Shown one piece after another: positions 61,551 through 64,000 of a stretch of 64,000 nucleotides of DNA (position 1 is the stretch's first letter; each line of letters starts with the position of its first letter). The translations under genes and the position numbers were made by a program. The stretch comes from Coffea arabica (Eukaryota; Streptophyta; Magnoliopsida; Gentianales; Rubiaceae). The stretch lies in the NCBI RefSeq assembly GCF_036785885.1, contig NC_092312.1:14030001-14094000 (forward strand), written 5' to 3'. The notes beneath the pieces were generated by a model. It saw nothing but the letters and a program-made list of their open reading frames with translations, searched no databases and was not told the origin of the DNA.

Positions 61551-61956
61551 CCTACCATTCAACTCTCCAAAAGGGACAAGTAAACTAGTTGGAGGCCAAA
61601 ATACACTGGAAAGTGAGACAGGTATCTAGAAAATGTACCGGGTAGAACTAAGCTTAAATTTGGAGTATCATCAAAAGAAGGAGAGCTGGGTATAGCAACA
61701 CAAAATTTGACTATACATGGCCACAAAGGCAGTTAACATGTTTTTCGAATTAGGAGAAGAATCTCTCTCCATCTCCAAAGAAGTGCACACAATATGTCCA
61801 CGTAAAAATCGGGACACGATGTTCAATTCTTTTCATGTTCATCAAAGGGAATCTAAATCACACAAAAGAAAAAAGTGTACACATATAAAGTCTTGGTCAC
61901 GGGACTGCCAGTGATGAAGAGAATCGGGACCGTACATTAGTGTAGGAATTGTACAA

Positions 61957-61964
61957 GCATATGC
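61957..61964 (+). promoter_or_regulatory. MIR399 locus F promoter relic (single P1BS)
   Basis: GCATATGC is kept in the same flanking sequence as loci B and D, followed by TTTCTATAAT. The second P1BS and the hairpin are absent, consistent with deletion. Confidence 0.65.
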
Positions 61965-62149
61965 AAAGTCTTTCTATAATAGTTTTAACTCAGAGTCCTA
62001 TAATAGTTCTAACAAATTTTTCCACTTAAGAGAAATTGTTTAACTCAAAGTTTACATTATTTAAATTAATAGGTAAATGCAAAGGAATATAGGGGAGACT
62101 AGACCGATCCAATTATTCAGACTAAACACATCTGCCACTTTATATGAAG

Positions 62150-62340
62150 AAGCAATCAAGTGAAGGAGTGTTTTCTTATGCATTGTGAGCCCCAATGCTT
62201 CTTCCATATCCAAGCTTTCACAAATGATTCCTTCAGGAAGTGTCCAATCAAACAGAAGCAGAAGGTTTGCAACTACAAGCTCAATGAGCAGGATATAAAA
62301 ATTGATTCCAGGACAACTCCTCATGGATTTAAATCTCCAA
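62150..62340 (-). pseudogene. Cytochrome P450 C-terminal fragment, CYP71 clan
   Basis: On the minus strand the translation RSCPGINF, then LIELVVANLLLLFDWTLPEG and EEALGLTMHKK, is the end of a CYP71-type P450 starting at the heme-ligand cysteine. Everything upstream of the heme loop is missing. It is closely related to the pseudogene at 44270 and occupies the same place in its duplication unit. Confidence 0.85.
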
Positions 62341-62477
62341 TCTCCTTCCCCGCTTCTTAAATCACATCCTTTCCTATTACAAGCAATTAAACAGTCATAA
62401 AAGATTTTTCACTTAAAATGTTCTAATTCTAATGAGGTTTTTATATTTTTTTGGGCAGTGGCTGGGTGTTTTGGGGG

Positions 62478-62501
62478 GTGGGGGGGGGGGGGGGGGGGGG
62501 A
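62478..62501 (+). repeat. Poly-G tract
   Basis: A long, nearly uninterrupted G-run (more than 20 G) preceded by GGGGGGTG and followed by ACGGGGC. Confidence 0.9.
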
Positions 62502-62519
62502 CGGGGCTTTGCTTCGTCC

Positions 62520-63530
62520 CTGCAATAATTGCATGCGGCCAGCCGCCTTGATTTGTCTTTCAAAGTCTATTAGCAATCATGTAATGATGGATGTAGACTT
62601 TTACTGAAGGGGGCGAACAATCAACAGCCAACAATCAAATATACAATACTAACTATTTAGGAGAAGATAATTAGCAATTGAAATTTGTTTAGTAAGAAAC
62701 ATAACATATAAAATAAAATTCAAAAATTAGATTCTCAACCATTTTAAATTTTTATTAGTAAATATTTTTGCTTAAAATATAAATGAAGAAATTTTAAAGA
62801 AAAAAAGGAAAAAGAAAATACCTTGGAACAATGGAGCACGGGAAGAGCATTTGCTTTACAACAGAATAATGCAATTTCGAGTAGAATAAATGCTGATCTT
62901 TGCCGTTGTTTAACAGTACTCCTACTTTAAAAAAAAAAAATCCAAGTCATTTTAGTGGTTGATTTTGTTTGGTTTGATATACTGAAATTCTATATACTGC
63001 TATCTGATTTAAGTAATAACTATTTTATACTAATACAAAGAGTGACTTGTATAATAGAAAATTAAATGGGACAAGAAATAATAACTAACGATAAAGCATT
63101 TTGTTTTTTTGGTTTTGCGCCCCGGGGGGGGGGGGGGGGGGTGGATTAGAGCCTCTCAAATTGAATGATTGCCTAGTTATGTATAGTTATGTAATTCATA
63201 CAATATTTGGTATAAATTAGTGCTATATTTGGTGTAAATGTAAATTCATCAATTCATACAATTTGAAATAACATCATTATTATACTAAAACGGTACAAAT
63301 TTGTACTAAAAGTTATACAAATTACATCAATTATACCGAATCGTGAAAAAATGAACTGGAGAGGGCCCTGATTCTTTGGTTCTTTCCGTACAGTATTCAC
63401 ACAGCAGCCTTGACCGTGAGCCTGCTAAGACGTGAAAGCCCAACAGGAGATTAGCACATCTTTTTTGCGCAAAAGTTTACTTGTCAAACTTGCAATTTTA
63501 TCAATAATCACAAAGATCATTTACTCTTGG
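62520..63530. other. Spacer at the right end
   Basis: No gene is supported. A second poly-G tract lies at about 63124-63141. Confidence 0.4.
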
Positions 63531-63534
63531 GATA

Positions 63535-63660
63535 ATTTCACAAACCTCCCCTGAGGTTTATAACAATTGCAGTCACCTTCTCTTAAGTTTTAAAAATTAC
63601 ACCTACCTCCCCTACTTTTACTATTTAGGTAACTATATAAACCCAATATACTACATTTCT
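63535..63660 (+). mobile_element. Left end of a TIR element, related to 19433
   Basis: GGGATAATTTCACAAACCTC followed by 'cctgaggtttataacaattgcag' matches the end of the element at 19433 and the fragment at 30635. The right end is not within the window or is not recognisable. Confidence 0.5.
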
Positions 63661-64000
63661 CTTCAAAAATCCTAATATACCCTTATCGACATAACAACAA
63701 AGAGAAAAAGTTAGTTTAATCACGTACATTTTCTTTTTCTAAAACCACTACAAACCTACCACCACATCAAGCCAATCGAGCAAGCTATTATTTATAACTC
63801 AGTCTCCATTTCAAGTGATTGTAACAATATTCGCTGCTTTAGAATCATTTTGTTGCCCAAAGGCTTTCCCTAAAAACACGAGATCAAAAATAACCCCATT
63901 TAAAAAAACCTAAAAGCTTGCCTATAACTTTCTCAATCCACTAGCAATAGCTAATCTAGCCCATCACCACCTATATGGATACTAGAAGCAATGCCACAGT

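Larger units (their letters stand above)
56635..62345. repeat. MIR399 duplication unit 3 (divergent pair plus P450 relic)
   Basis: Left-edge 'gttagaagatgctacggagacaaa', hairpin E (minus), the right-half block from about 61560, promoter relic F (plus), then a minus-strand P450 C-terminal fragment. The arrangement is colinear with unit 2. The interval between E and F is enlarged by retroelement insertions (58-61 kb). Confidence 0.75.

Overview
This window is nuclear DNA from a flowering plant. The evidence is a multi-exon plant-type cellulose synthase, an R2R3-MYB factor with the standard 133/130-bp first two exons, a DUF1685 protein, canonical GT-AG introns, miR399 hairpins and a load of MITEs and retroelement pieces. 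The protein sequences look eudicot. I could not fix the species from sequence alone. Overall base composition is AT-rich.

Layout. (1) About 1.5-8.0 kb, minus strand: a complete 13-exon secondary-wall cellulose synthase of the CESA8 type. (2) 9.6-16.8 kb, minus strand: an 11-exon WDR53-like WD40 gene whose exon 6 lacks an AG acceptor at the position the reading frame requires. (3) 17-21.5 kb: gene-poor, with a tRNA-derived SINE-like piece and an approximately 0.9-kb terminal-inverted-repeat element. (4) 21.5-22.3 kb, minus strand: a single-exon DUF1685 gene with a microsatellite-encoded poly-lysine tract. (5) 23.5-25.7 kb: a noncoding sequence present in three diverged tandem copies. (6) 25.9-28.4 kb, minus strand: an AT-hook protein gene with an inferred 5'-UTR intron. 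(7) 32-62.4 kb: an accessory region whose backbone is a tandem triplication. Each unit carries a minus-strand MIR399-type hairpin and, about 3-5 kb away, a head-to-head plus-strand MIR399-type promoter. Two units also carry remains of a CYP71-like cytochrome P450. (8) 47.7-49.4 kb, minus strand, between units 2 and 3: a TT2-like (subgroup 5) R2R3-MYB gene with a GC-AG second intron and a Stowaway MITE immediately upstream of its TATA box. (9) Many insertions lie in and around the units: four hAT-type elements (three with exact 8-bp target duplications), a Stowaway, other MITEs, an LTR interrupted by a nested repeat, and several long poly-G or poly-C runs.

The most interesting system is the MIR399 cluster. 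miR399 is the phosphate-starvation microRNA that represses PHO2/UBC24. All six loci retain at least one PHR1-binding P1BS motif (GNATATNC), and most have a TATA box between it and the hairpin. Locus 32.3 kb (-) encodes a canonical miR399 arm, 35.9 kb (+) a second canonical isoform, and 56.9 kb (-) a one-base variant. Locus 44.0 kb (+) is a seed variant, 40.1 kb (-) has lost its mature arm, and 62.0 kb (+) keeps only the promoter. The cluster is therefore a graded series from apparently intact to decayed. The protein-coding genes here are ordinary single-copy genes with no evident functional link to each other.
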